A stretch of 64,000 nucleotides of DNA, from assembly GCA_030549495.1 (NCBI GenBank), contig JAUIRK010000684.1:62001-126000 (forward strand), given 5' to 3'. Source of the stretch: Nectonema munidae. Lineage: Eukaryota; Nematomorpha; Nectonematoida; Nectonematidae. How positions within the stretch are numbered: the stretch's first letter is position 1; each line of letters begins with the position of its first letter. The notes under the pieces were generated by a model. It saw only the letters and a list, made by a program, of their open reading frames with translations, ran no database searches and was not told where the DNA came from. Below are positions 1-10,982 of the stretch, piece by piece. A program made the position numbers and the translations under genes.

Positions 1-557
1 TTTCAGCCCCCTTGACATTTAGCACTAGTGCGGGCACTGATGTGGTACCAAAGGTGTTATCAAGTAATACAAAAATACAAATTTTATGTTATCGATATTA
101 CAAAAAGGAAATGCAAAAATTGGTAAAATATTTATTTCAAAGTTTTTAAGGTATAAAACTTTCTTAAACCTAGGTTTTTTGCTTCGTGTTTTGGCCTGGA
201 TTTCACCCAACCATTGTACCCAGTAGTTTTATCCAAGAAAGGCTCCTAAATATTTTTGGATGGGGGAAGTGAACATGAAATTTTTAAATCCCAATGTAGC
301 ACCAGACAATTCAAAGCAGTCATTTTTCAAGGGGCGAGAATTAGTAGCGGAGCGATCTGTGGGCTTGATTTTTGGTTCTACCTTATGAATACTTCTGTTT
401 CATTATTATAAGCATTAACCATTTGTGGACTAGAATTTTTAAACTTTTACTCTGTATTCCCTTTTCAATGGAATCATATATATATTAAAGCAGAAAATTT
501 TTATATCTTGCGATACTGCTGTCATACTGATCTTCAAATTAGCAAAAATTCGTAATA
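1..557. other. unassigned flank left of the Tigger element
   Basis: AT-rich sequence with no convincing coding frame. I see no recognisable gene, RNA or repeat boundary here other than the TA dinucleotide at 556-557 that forms the left target site of the Tigger element. Confidence 0.4.
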
Positions 558-3123
558 CAGTCAAACCTGTATTAAACGACCATTGAAGGGAAGAGTTAAT
601 TTTGGTCGCAATAGACAGGTGGTCGTTAAAAACAGGGTAAGAATTTATTTATCAATAATTTTTTGAAAATTGGAGCCCAATTTTTTCAAACAGACGATTG
701 ATATATGCATAAATCAAAAAAAATTTATTTACACTTTAAAAAATTCGGTTATTTTTTTCTGTCGTAAAGACTTTACAGATAGTTTGTCAAGCTCAAAACT
801 CGTTTCGATCATACACTCCAGAGTTTTTTCTAAGCCATGATGTAGTGCAAACTTTTTCAGTTTTTCGTTCATTTCAATAGCTTCTTTTAAGGAGCAAATG
901 CGAACTTCTTCCATTTCCTCATCGCTTTCATTGAAAATATCTTCTTTTTCCATCTCATTTAGTGCTTCTTTTGTATGTGGATCAAACATATTGACACTAA
1001 CATCGCATGTTTGCAAATCTTTGTCAATATTGTCAACATCTTCGTAGGCAACTCCAAAAAAGTTATTGCTTAAAATTTTCACTTCACTTGGTATATTTTC
1101 TTCAATTATAAAATTGCTCAACGATATGTTATCTTTATCTGGAAATCCAGCTTTTATAAAGCATTTCTTTATTGTGCTTGCATCTACCTCTTCCCATGCT
1201 GCGCTACACCATAAAATTGCGTCCAACAAGCTTGTCGATTTTAACAGCTGACTTGCAGTACCACTCCTTGATTCATCACTGTCCATTCGTCTTACTATAT
1301 CAAAGAGCTGAAACAAAATTAGCAATTATGTAAGTTAGAAAAAACTCATACTTGTCGTTTTCTAAATTTTAACTTCATAGATTGTATAATCCCTTGATCC
1401 ATTGGCTGTGTTATACAAGTTGTATTAGGTGGAAAAAATTGAATTTTGACATTACTGAGTACAAGATTATAGTGGCAGGATGCATTATCGATGAAAAGAA
1501 GGACGTTTCTTTTTTGAACTTTCATTTTTCTGTTGAAACTTTCTAGCCAATCTTTAAAAATCTCACCAGTCATCCACGCCTTTTTATTAAATCTGTACTC
1601 TACAGGTAAAGTCTCCACATTTATTTTTGAGAAACACCTCGGAGATTTTGACTTCGCAATAACTAAAGGCTTAATTTTTTCTCCAATCATGCTTGCGCAA
1701 AGTGATATTGTTATTCTTTCTTTTGAGCGTTTTCCACCAGGACATCCTTCACCTAAAATTATCAAATTAAAAACTACGAGTTTATTAATTTATTTTATTT
1801 TACCTTTAAAATGAAATGTTTTTTTTGTTGTGTCCTTGAAAAAAAGTCCAGTCTCATCTAAGTTAAAAATGTTTTTTTCCTCATAACTTTCACAAATTTT
1901 GCTAAGCTTTACACTCCATTCTTCAACACTCGATTGACATACATCCGCCCTTTCACCGGTTATGCTACCAAAAACAATGTTATTTCTATGAATAAAGCTT
2001 TCCAACCATCCATTTGATGCTTTAAAATTTAACTTTCCAAGTTCTTCAGCAAATTTCAGAGCTTTAGTTTTGAGAATTGGACCATTGATTGGAAGGCCTT
2101 TAGTCAAGGAGTCGACAAACCACTTGTATGTTAAAGAGTTAATCTCTTCATTACCTGTGAGATAATTTTTTCTTTTCGAACATGTTGAAACGTTGGATTT
2201 AGAATAGTCCTCTAATACTTCAGTTCTCCTTTTTCTCAGTGTTTGAATTTGTGTTTTACCAACACCCATGTCAGCAGCTATCTTATAAGCTGCTTTACCA
2301 CTATCAAGAAGTTTAATTACATCATACTTTTGTTGGAGAGTGAGTGATGTTCTTTTTTTCGACATTTCACCTATTATTTAAGCACTTTATTACAAAATAA
2401 GTGTTAATAAGCTCAAAACTTACTTAAAAACTAGATAAAAAAATATAAAAGAAAAGATTACAGAGCAAAAAATTGTGAAAACAATTATTGCAGATTAAAT
2501 ATAAATTCTAAGAATGTAATTTGTATGCTCAAACTAATGTTGAGGAAGTAATGTGGCAGTGAGAAAAATGAGAACGTTGATCTTTTTAAACAAGCACAAG
2601 CTTTAGTAACACGTAACAATTTGTTTTCGTGTGAGTTTATTACATACATACCCTTTCTATAGACACAATAAGCAACATGCATATGATTTATCATAATCTT
2701 GCTTGCAATACTCTTCTTGTGTGACAAATGCAATGTCATAGTAATCTCATTAGCTTTATCGTGAAAGGTGTTCACTATTATATTTCAAGCATATACACAT
2801 TCTATATTAGTGTATTAAAGTCGTATTACTATCTGTGCTGGTATGAGAAAATGCTGATTCAGTGGTTATTTGTAATAATTCATTAGTAAAATAAATAAGG
2901 GTTTCAGAAAAATAGAGTGGTATTTGTGTAATGTCTAAGAGGAAGTCGTTTAATAAAGGTTTTTTCGCCTCATTTTGTTTAAAAACATGGTCGTTGGTCG
3001 CGTTAAGCAGTGTGTCGTTAAATACAGTGTCAAAACAGTTATATTTTCGTTGGGAGGAAAAATCTTGGTCGCTATAGGCAGTGGGTAGTTTAATACAGGT
3101 GGTCGTTAAGACAGGTTTGACTG
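558..3123 (-). mobile_element. Tigger/pogo-type DNA transposon, complete-looking
   Basis: The element starts with CAGTCAAACCTGT at 558 and ends with the exact reverse complement at 3111-3123. TA dinucleotides flank it on both sides (556-557 and 3124-3125), the expected Tc1/mariner-pogo target duplication. Further subterminal copies of a GACCA/GGTCGTTAA motif lie within about 100 bases of each end. It is 2566 bp long and carries one gene on the minus strand, a Tigger transposase with two short introns and no internal stop. Both ends, target site and gene therefore look whole. Whether it still moves cannot be told from sequence; a closely related second copy was not found here, only decayed relatives at about 31850-32300 and 44850-45022. 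Confidence 0.93.
729..2365 (-). CDS. Tigger-family transposase, three exons
   Basis: Cut-and-paste transposase of the pogo/Tigger branch; it binds the element's ends in the nucleus and catalyses excision and insertion. I read exons at 2365-1804, 1752-1352 and 1307-729, joined across 51- and 44-base GT-AG introns, giving 513 residues with no internal stop. Residues about 7-50 look like the first helix-turn-helix (LTLQQKYDVIKLLDSGKAA), and about 100-131 like the second, CENP-B-type DNA-binding helix-turn-helix. The DDE_1 catalytic triad is visible as D170 (NLDETG), D276 (LLFIDNASCH) and D306 (TQPMDQG), the last two 29 residues apart as in Tigger. The PGGKRSKER segment after the first splice junction matches family position. 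The tail (about 322-513) is acidic with short charged helices. ATG at 2365 is chosen because it opens directly on the conserved N-terminus. Confidence 0.92.
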
Positions 3124-3360
3124 TATAACAAAGCCTTTTAGTAGCACTTAGATTTAAACTATGCTTAAATTAAAATAAATTTATAAGTTCCGTTTTTTAA
3201 CTTGTAGTGTTGTGCAATTAACTGCTCAAATTATTTCTTCCCCGCCTACCGAGAAGGCAAGAGACTGAATTCCATCAATTATTATCAATACATGATGAAT
3301 TATTATTTATGTTATATGTAAAATTATAAATTTTGTTGCATAAAAATACACCACTTGACA

Positions 3361-3504
3361 CTTGTTGGTTAGATGCTGGATTCGATAACTCAAGGTCTTG
3401 GGTTCGATACAGCATCAAGCCTGCTTTTCTCATAGTTCGATACAAGCGGTGCAATTGTGCCTTCTTTATGAAAACGCCATATGGTACCTTTACTTTTACT
3501 TAAA
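3361..3504 (+). repeat. tRNA-derived SINE family 1, 5'-truncated copy
   Basis: Contains box A-like GGTTAGATGCTGG and box B-like GGTTCGATAC, then the family body (CATAGTTCGATACAAGCG) and the tail ending ATGGTACCTTTAC. The extreme 5' head seen in fuller copies is missing. It faces a reverse copy 47 bases downstream, forming a long inverted repeat. Confidence 0.85.
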
Positions 3505-3550
3505 ATTTTTTTTTAATATTTGGCTTTATTTTTTTACTTTGTTGCTTTAC

Positions 3551-3699
3551 TAAGGGTAAAGGTACCTGGGGTGTTTTCATCGAGAAGGCACAATCGCGCT
3601 GCTTGTATCGAACTATGAGGAAAGCAGGCTTGATGCAGGATCGAACCCAAGACCTTGAGTTATCGAATCCAGCATCTAACCAACCCTACTCACGTCCCT
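3551..3699 (-). repeat. tRNA-derived SINE family 1, near full-length copy
   Basis: Reverse complement reads from a GGGACGTGAGTAGGGTTGG head through box A (GGTTAGATGCTGG) and box B (GGTTCGATCC) to the shared tail ATGAAAACACC...GGTACCTTTACC. The two polymerase III boxes at tRNA-like spacing mark it as a tRNA-derived SINE rather than a tRNA gene: no acceptor stem closes the structure and the body continues past the tRNA-like part. Confidence 0.87.
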
Positions 3700-3976
3700 T
3701 ACTTACTAAGTATTTGTGTAATAAAAAAGTTTATTCTTTGATTTTATGATTTTTCAGCCTTTTCTTATGAGTTGCAAAAAGACAATGTTAAACTAAAATG
3801 AAAACCATTTTTTATGTTGCGTTTTGCAACATTGGACCCTAAAGAGAGTGTGTCTATTATTAATATATTTTTTATTTCAGCAATTATGAATGTACCTATT
3901 TTTTAAATCGGAGTCCAGGTTGCAATGATTATTACGACGTCGACTCCTTGTCAAAACGCGCACTCCAATTCCTTAT

Positions 3977-4137
3977 GATGAGATGCCATAAAATTGGGTT
4001 ATAAATTATGCCTTAAAATTTCGCATGATACGGGAGGGTATATACCAGGTTTTTGCAGCCGGGAGCCAGAGGATTTGTCTACATTGATCTGGGGTCAGAA
4101 AGATTCAAAATATGGCCCCTATGTCTGGGTCACGGCA
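3977..4137. repeat. unclassified interspersed repeat, copy 1
   Basis: Clearly similar to 7768-7942 in the same orientation: both share GATGAGATGCCAT, CGCATGATACGGGAGG, TATATACCAGG and GAGGATTTGTCTACAT in the same order. The family is not recognised and I see no terminal repeats. Confidence 0.75.
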
Positions 4138-4610
4138 ACTTAAATACATAGTTCTTTTGGAAGGATATATAGTCAAAACTGTCTAAACCAAATTTCAAGA
4201 AAAATTGTATTTTTTTTGCTAAAAATAAGATATACTGAATTTCTATTTGTATATTTCTAAAAAAAGTTTTCCATTTTCAAAAGTATACTCTGAACTATTT
4301 CTATTTTTCCTTTAATTTATTCAAATTTTCATCTTAAGCTTCAAAATGAAATTAGATGAGAATATAAATATTGTAAAAATAAAAATTTTACGAAACCCTA
4401 AAATATTTAGTGAAATTTGGGGGGGGGGGGCGAACTTTTTTTTTATAATTTTTAAAGTTTATTATAAAAGAATTTTTGTCCAAGGAACACACCGCCATTA
4501 TTATCCGACATTATACTTGCACTGTAAGCTCTCAATCCCACCTCAACTGTACAGATTTTATGAAGTCAAATTACCTTGTTTGTAATTCTGATTGAATCAA
4601 CCTTCTAACT

Positions 4611-6367
4611 CAGTGGTTTTCAAACTGGAGTTCGCGGTGCCGTCAATAAATGACATTTAAAAAGAATAAGTTAGTCTTTGAATTGAGTACTATTTTTTTC
4701 TTTAATTACTTTTCAGGCCTAATTTGTAAATGTGCATTTTTCTTAATGGCGAAGAAAATGAAATATGACGACTCACACTTGAAATTTCGTTTTTCTGCAT
4801 TAACGTCTGTTGGGGAAGAGGAACATAAGTGTCCTTTGTGTTCTGAAGTGTTAGCATCCACTTTTCTAAAGCGCGTCAAGTGAAGCTTGCGCTGGTAGTG
4901 AATCACTCGAGTTGGGTAAACAAAACTATAAGCTGAACGATTGCACAAATTCATGTTTGATAAATAACATAGGAATGTTTTTGCAAAATATTAAGTATGG
5001 TTTGAAAAGTTCCAAAAAATATCTGTTGTCAAAAAGTCCCACAACATAGCCGAACATTTGATATTACTTTGCTGCAAAGGTATATTGAATGTGCTAAGAA
5101 GTTCTGAAGTTGTAAAGTTGAAACATATCTTCCTGTTAAACGAAAAACTAATAGAAAATGTCTGGTGACATGTCAAACGTGGTTTTATTGATTCGTAATT
5201 CGATTTTTAACTTTTTTTGCTGGTATTAATTAAACGATGGATGCTGCAAACTTGTCTCAGCCTTGTGCTTACGTACAATATGTATATGGCAAGAACCTGG
5301 TAGACAATTTTTTATTTTGCGAAACTTAGCATTAGAACAACTGTAAGAGAAACATTTGACAAAGTGATAAAAAAAAATTTACAGCAATGGTATTACGTCG
5401 GAATCTGGCTAAGCAAAAATCTCCAGATGTAATTGGTACCCAGTGCGCCGAGCCATAAAACTATACACGATGGGGTGAAAAATGTTTTCAATGAAGTCAT
5501 TAAAACATTGTATTTCATTTAAACAAATTCTTCAAATCTTGTTTGTTTTCGATTTCAAAAACTCTTTCTGCACTCAAACGTGAGGTGGTTTTCCAAAGGA
5601 AAATTTTCCAAGCGATACTATGGAAATAAATCCGAAAATTTCTGGAAGACAAACTAGACATGCATGTAGAATTTTCTGATGTCCGTTTTTGTATATTTCT
5701 ATCTAAAAACGGCAACTTTTGAAATGAAGCTGGGATAATTGGATTCTTTGACAAGAAAAATTTTGATCGATTTTCGAACATATTTGTTGATGAAAATAAG
5801 ATTTTCATTAATAAAAATGTCCTCGAGGCCATAAAACACCGTGTAGCCTGTCAAGAAATTTTTCTTTATTTTCTTAATCTAAAAAAATTTGAAAAATACA
5901 ATCAATTTACCAAAAACCCGTTTATAATCTCGATTAGTAATCTGGCCTCAGAAGACTTCTTAATTCAAAAACAGTTTATTGATTGAAGAGGTGCAAAACA
6001 TGTTTTTCTGAAATATTACATAGCGATTTTTCGATTGAAATGGAAAAGTCCTATACTTGCAAAGATTGCTCTGAAAGCTCTTATTCGATTTGCCACTACA
6101 TATGAGTGTCAGAAAGCGTTTTCCGTGTTATTCGTCAAATCCTTCAAAAATCAAAATGGCTCAAAACGGAGCCAAGTTTAGACAAACTGGTTTGGACAAA
6201 GCAGATGCCATCCATCCTATTGAGATTTGGATTATTCAGACAATTTTTGAATATACAATTGTCGATTTTATGGTACAGTAGTTTATTTTTTTAAATCAGA
6301 CCCCGAGCTATTAAAAAATTAAGTTAGACCGCTACGCCGAAAATTTTAGAAAGTTTGTGAACCACTC
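4611..6367 (+). mobile_element. hAT transposon fossil, ZBED5-like transposase
   Basis: Left end CAGTGGTTTTCAAACT (4611) and right end, read inward, GAGTGGTTCACAAACTTTC (to 6367) are typical hAT termini. The flanks TTCTAACT (4603-4610) and TTCAAGCT (6368-6375) match at 6 of 8 bases, consistent with an old 8-bp target duplication. Inside, 4747-4881 codes MAKKMKYDDSHLKF and CPLC, like the BED-type N-terminus of ZBED5/FAM200-type hAT proteins. Near 6080-6120 the frame reads FATTYECQKAFSVL, the hAT C-terminal dimerisation motif. Many stops and frame changes lie between, so it is long dead. Confidence 0.85.
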
Positions 6368-6375
6368 TTCAAGCT

Positions 6376-7767
6376 CAACAAGGGAACGAAATCATTCATA
6401 TATGATAGATCACTACTACTCATCAGATGTAATTAAGCCTTTATCCCTCCTTATTGCCATTTACCAGTTATTGAAACGGATCGTCACAGTCTATCTGTAT
6501 AATCTAACCAAGTGAAGGTTTTATACCATGACTAAAAATGATCTCTTTTGCAAATCTTTAGGGAGCTGAATTTTTGGTTGAAACGATTTTATATTTGGTA
6601 TAATTCAGAAAATTGAAAATTATTAGGGGAGAGGGGCCCAAAGACCAGGATTCCTTTTTCTTGTAATACAAATAAAAAATTTTAGGAAGAATATATTGAA
6701 TTTAAATGGAATTAAGAATTTAAATTAAAGTTTGAAAGAGTCTGAAAGATTTTTTCTCCTAATAAATTGCTTTGTTAAGATGGAAGTAAACTTCAAAATC
6801 AAGGATTCAAGTAGATTTAACTAAAGATATGTCCGTTGCCATTTTCATGATTGTAGTAGTAATAAGTGCACGCTAGCTTTGCTATATCCTTTTATAAAAA
6901 TTTCTCTTTTGTAATATAGATAAAAAAGGAATGCAAATTTCCACAAATTAGAGTTTAGCAGTTCGTCTTTAAGTTTCTACACCTCGACTTTAAATTTTTC
7001 GTATCAAAGAATCATCAATTTTAGTTCATTTTTCCTTATTTATAACTCCTTCTCGAATTGATGCAAAACTCATAAATTTCGTCCTGTGAACAAAATAGTT
7101 CAATACTCTTAAAGGGTACTTTAAGAGTTTAAATATAAGTAAAGTGCTGAAGGGTCATTTGTTTGAAATAAAAAGAGGAACAAAAAGAGCAAAATTTCAA
7201 ACAAATTTGTTAAGTGTTCTGATAAAAAAACGACTTTCTTATAACTTTTTAAATTAAATTAGTGTTTTTTAAATCAATAAAATCAAAACCAAGCGGATTT
7301 AAATAAAAAAAACTTGTTCTAAGAAAATATCTACCGAATATAAATGGTGTTTCAGTTAAAATAAATTTTTCTTCAAAAAAATTCTTCATTTTTAGTTTTA
7401 AAAATTTTTTATAACCTGCATCTACATATTTAGAATTTTTTTATTTCATTTCGAATTTTTTTATTTCATTCCGAATTTTGGCGCCTTTTTGCTCCTAATA
7501 TTTTTTGATATAGTGGATATAGTTAGATGTCTTCTTTTATATGAAAAATTATTTACAATTTAAGTTTTTTTATCCTATTTTTTTATATTGCTTATAATAT
7601 AATTAGTGGGTATGATCATAATTTTTTTGCAAGTGTAGAAGGGCCTAGGACCTAGGTCATTTTTCAGTGGCATAACGGGAATGTACGTAAAAGTTCCTCT
7701 TCTTGTACGACTCTGATACCTTGCGTTGCATGCTTTTGTGATGCCATTAAATGTAAAGGACCTGCTG
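6376..7767. other. AT-rich intergenic stretch, nothing recognised
   Basis: No convincing gene or element was seen. A short direct duplication of a TTTATTTCATT(T/C)CGAATTT unit lies near 7440-7480. Confidence 0.35.
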
Positions 7768-7942
7768 ATGAGATGCCATGAAATTGGGTTATAGATTATG
7801 TCTTCAAATCTCGCATGATACGGGAGGATATATACCAGGGTTTCAGAGTCTTCGGAGCTAGAGGATTTGTCTACATGGAATCGGAGCTGGATTTGGAGCC
7901 TGAAAGATATCATTTTGTGGGGCTATTAATGTCTATGGACAC
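7768..7942. repeat. unclassified interspersed repeat, copy 2
   Basis: Second copy of the repeat at 3977-4137, same orientation, with the same ordered blocks and about the same length. On the minus strand it is part of a 112-codon open frame (7575-7913), but the frame is not kept open in the other copy, so coding is not supported. Confidence 0.72.
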
Positions 7943-8994
7943 TGGTGTTTTTTTATTTTTTTTTCTAAATATTTCATAGCATCTTTTGATGAGGTGTTTT
8001 TTTTGCTGAAGCGACGACCGCTTTCAACGATGAGTGTGTTAGATGTGACCTCATTTCCAAACCACAGCATACCCTCTCACCACCCTCTTATTATTTGTTT
8101 GTTAGCAATGTCTTCTTTTTAACACTAAAACATTTTGTTGTAAATTTGTGATGTGTGGTGTCTTCTTTCTGTGTGCGCGCTTTTTCTTTTCACCTTTTCA
8201 CCACAAAATAAAGCTAATTATTATAATAATCATCATTTCTTCTTCTTCCTCCTAAACAATGATGATATGCTACGACTATTATCGCGCCCAACTAACTTCA
8301 TCATCATCACAATGGCCAAGTGCACACACATCATCACCTTCATCAGCATCAATATCACCGCATCATCCCCATCCTCCCTTTACATGCAAGCCGCATTAAT
8401 AACTCTCCACCACCACTACTACACTCACCTCGACCACAAACATATCCTCACTATTTTTGTATGCCTTTTTGAACTTCTCATATTTCATTGTTGTTTGCAC
8501 ATATACATTCATTTATATTTGTTTGTAAGTTTTCTTTGAGCCATACACGAACAAAGGAATACGCATGGTAAAATAATTTATTAAAAAAGGTGTGTGTGTT
8601 ACACTCCCTTCTGTGATGAATACTATCAACATTTTTATTGTTATTTTTTATAAAAAAAAGTTTGCACATCAACTGACCAATACAATGCGAACAAATAATG
8701 ACGATGTAATCCATTGATAATAAGCCTGGATTTCTTTGTTGTTTTATCATATGAATTTTTATGGTAATAACTTTGTTCTAATTATTGCGATGCAATTTTT
8801 TTTCAATTTCCCATATTGTTCATTAAATTTTATTGAATTCGCGAAGGGTTAGTTCTTAAATTTAGTTATCCGTGATAAGTTGGAAGTTAAACTCAATAAA
8901 GTAATTTTTTAACTAACTTTTTTTATTTTTTTTATTTGCACAGTTCAGTAAGGTCAATTTTTTGTAAAATGTTAATACTTTGTTGAAAAGGTTT
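7943..8994. other. ATC/CA-rich low-complexity intergenic DNA
   Basis: From about 8030 to 8540 the plus strand is rich in CATCATCAC-type triplets and pyrimidine runs. It can be read as a 128-codon frame, but its composition (F, I, H, L, S) is that of simple sequence. No gene is supported. Confidence 0.4.
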
Positions 8995-9330
8995 TTTTAA
9001 ATAAAAACCATCGTAGTATACAGGTTGGAGATAACAATCAAGTTGTCTGCAAAGCACAATGTCAAAGTTAAAAGTTTTAAACTTTTGTGTAGAATTTTAA
9101 ATTGGTGCTTTCAATGTGTATGTAAAATATTGCTAGAAAATTCTTATTTTAAGTATGTTTTTTCAGTATTTCACCATTTTTACATTTAAATATATCTCAT
9201 AACCATTACGGTTGATCTACTACGATGCTTTCTATTCCATATACAAATGACTAGGGAGATGATGTTCACCCTTCTGTTCATATTTTGCTAGATGTAATAT
9301 TTGATATATCTCATTCGGGGAGAAGATGTT
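8995..9330. repeat. fragment of the minisatellite/foldback repeat family
   Basis: 9005-9040 reads CCATCGTAGTATACAGGTTG, the reverse of the 28-bp monomer found at 19315-19590. 9183-9330 carries the family's flank, CATATTTTGCTAGATGTAA followed by TCATTCGGGGAGA. The same blocks occur at 19260-20010 and 46061-46830. No coding capacity. Confidence 0.75.
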
Positions 9331-10214
9331 ACAAAAGAGGTTCAACAAACATTGTATGATGCACATAAAAATATAAAAGACATTTTGTTATACATACATT
9401 TGACAAAATTTGGCGCATTGGTAAATTTTCCGCTAGGTTGTTAGATCTCTGCAAAAAAACCGTGAATAAGCAGAAGTTGAATGTATTAATTTTTAAGATT
9501 TATGAAGCTTGATTTTTGAACACCCCCATAAGAAATAGAAGAAAATCGTGCTTCAAAAAGTAAGACAAGAATAAAGGGAGGGAATATATTTGGGTTGAAA
9601 AAGAACAAAACGTTATTGGAAGTGCAAAACAAAATATTTTTCGAAACAATAAAAATTGATAAATTCTGATTTTGGTTTTCATTATCAAAATACGATTTTA
9701 TTTTTGAATCTGAAAAATAAATTAAAAAAAAAATTTTTTTTAAATAAATTTAAAATTCAGGTTTACATGATTATTGCTTGTGGAATGAAAAATCCTTTTC
9801 TCTCTCTGTTCATCAAATTGTGTTGACTCTATAGTCTATAGGGAAGGTACAGTGGAGCTCAGTTTTTCACGAAACTCTGTTTGTTCTCCTGTTGTAAACC
9901 AGCGAAGCTTCCAGTGCTACAATTATTGAGAGAATCTGATTTTTGTGGTTCTCTAGGTCTGATTTTGATTTCGATTCTAGGAATTTCTGTGATTAAAAAA
10001 GTTAGAAAATTTTAAAATATTCTCTGGAATAAATGAAAGCTTGAAAAGTTGAAAAATCGAAATCACTGTTTTTATAAATGTCTTCAATACCTCGGATTTT
10101 AAACCATTGATTGCCGTTTGAAATTTGTGCAATAAAACAACGCAAAAAGCGATTGAACAAACGAGTGATATCGAATATTTTTCACTTTCGCGTTAAATTT
10201 GCGTAAGAAAAAGG
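9331..10214. other. AT-rich intergenic stretch
   Basis: No gene recognised. The last few hundred bases may hold further decayed parts of the MULE fossil that becomes recognisable at about 10215, but I could not align them. Confidence 0.3.
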
Positions 10215-10770
10215 TTCTAGGAATAAAAGTCACAGTGGAATGAAATTTGATCTATACTGGCACTTCAATAATCACCTACCAACGATCACATTGAAGACCG
10301 ATCCCACATTTTGGAAATTCATCGACATGTTGAAGAAAGGGCAATCAGTGAATCGGGTAAATATCCTCCAAGCCAGTGGTTGCCAACCTTTTTTTTTAAG
10401 TGGCCCCAATTATATTTCTCAAAATAGGGACGCGACCCCACTAATTTAGTTGCATATGCTTTATTAAAACTAAATAAGATTAGCTGGCTGTAAAAGTAAC
10501 GGACAACACTTGTAATGAATATGCCTGGAAGAGAGGTACTTTGAAGTTGTTAATTATTTTGAGGTCTTGGCGACCCCAGGGTTTGGAACCCCTGCTCCAA
10601 GCCAAAAGAGGACATCCACACCACCAGCACAAAAGCATCGACACGTTGGCTGCAATGCTACAATTTTGACCCATTTGAATGCTTACCCAAATCGTGACCA
10701 CATACGTGTTATTTACGGGACATTGCACACACTTTGCCGTTCTAAACGGACTTTGTGTGAATAATATTCA
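10215..10770 (+). mobile_element. MULE transposase C-terminal fossil, split by a MITE
   Basis: Two coding stretches flank an inserted element: 10240-10365 (YWHFNNHLP, then FWKFIDMLKKGQS and ILQA) and about 10603-10760 (PNRDHIRVIYGTLHTL). Together these are in the order and spacing of the C-terminus of Mutator-like transposases of invertebrates, which typically end in a short RD...LRGIAHNL-like block. Frames change within the right half, so it is a dead fragment. No terminal repeats are identified. Assignment to MULE rests on remembered family motifs, not a search. Confidence 0.6.
10374..10594. mobile_element. hAT-type MITE with perfect 8-bp target duplication
   Basis: Starts CAGTGGTTGCCAACC and ends GGGTTTGGAACCCCTG; read inward both begin CAG(T/G)GGTT. 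CTCCAAGC lies directly on both sides (10366-10373 and 10595-10602), a perfect 8-bp duplication as made by hAT transposases. It has no coding capacity and interrupts the MULE fossil. Confidence 0.9.
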
Positions 10771-10844
10771 TCTTAATTTGTACACTTTTTATTGTTTTAT
10801 TTAAAGAATAATGAAATATTTCAAAGTTTGTTTTTTGTTTTGCT

Positions 10845-10905
10845 TCGGTTCAAGTGGTGTAATTTTGTGCCTTCCCAACGAAAATACCCCACGATACCGT
10901 AAACT
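10845..10905 (+). repeat. SINE family 1 tail fragment, diverged
   Basis: Reads GGTTCAAGTGGTGTAATTTT, TGTGCCTTCCC, GAAAATACCCCACG and a diverged GATACCGTAA, in the order of the family 1 3' module. The tRNA-like head is absent. Confidence 0.55.
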
Positions 10906-10966
10906 TCTTTACTATAAACTGGTATCACCAATCTGATATAATTCTGATCATTTTTTTGTGAAATCT

Positions 10967-10982
10967 GGGGGGGGGGGGGGGG
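10967..10982 (+). repeat. 16-base G homopolymer
   Basis: Uninterrupted G run followed by a G-rich patch (AGAGGGGA) in otherwise AT-rich DNA. Similar runs mark several element ends in this window. Confidence 0.9.

Noticed and set aside
8153-8539. 128-codon open frame in ATC/CA-rich DNA
   Set aside because: Low-complexity composition, no motif, and no splice or promoter context.
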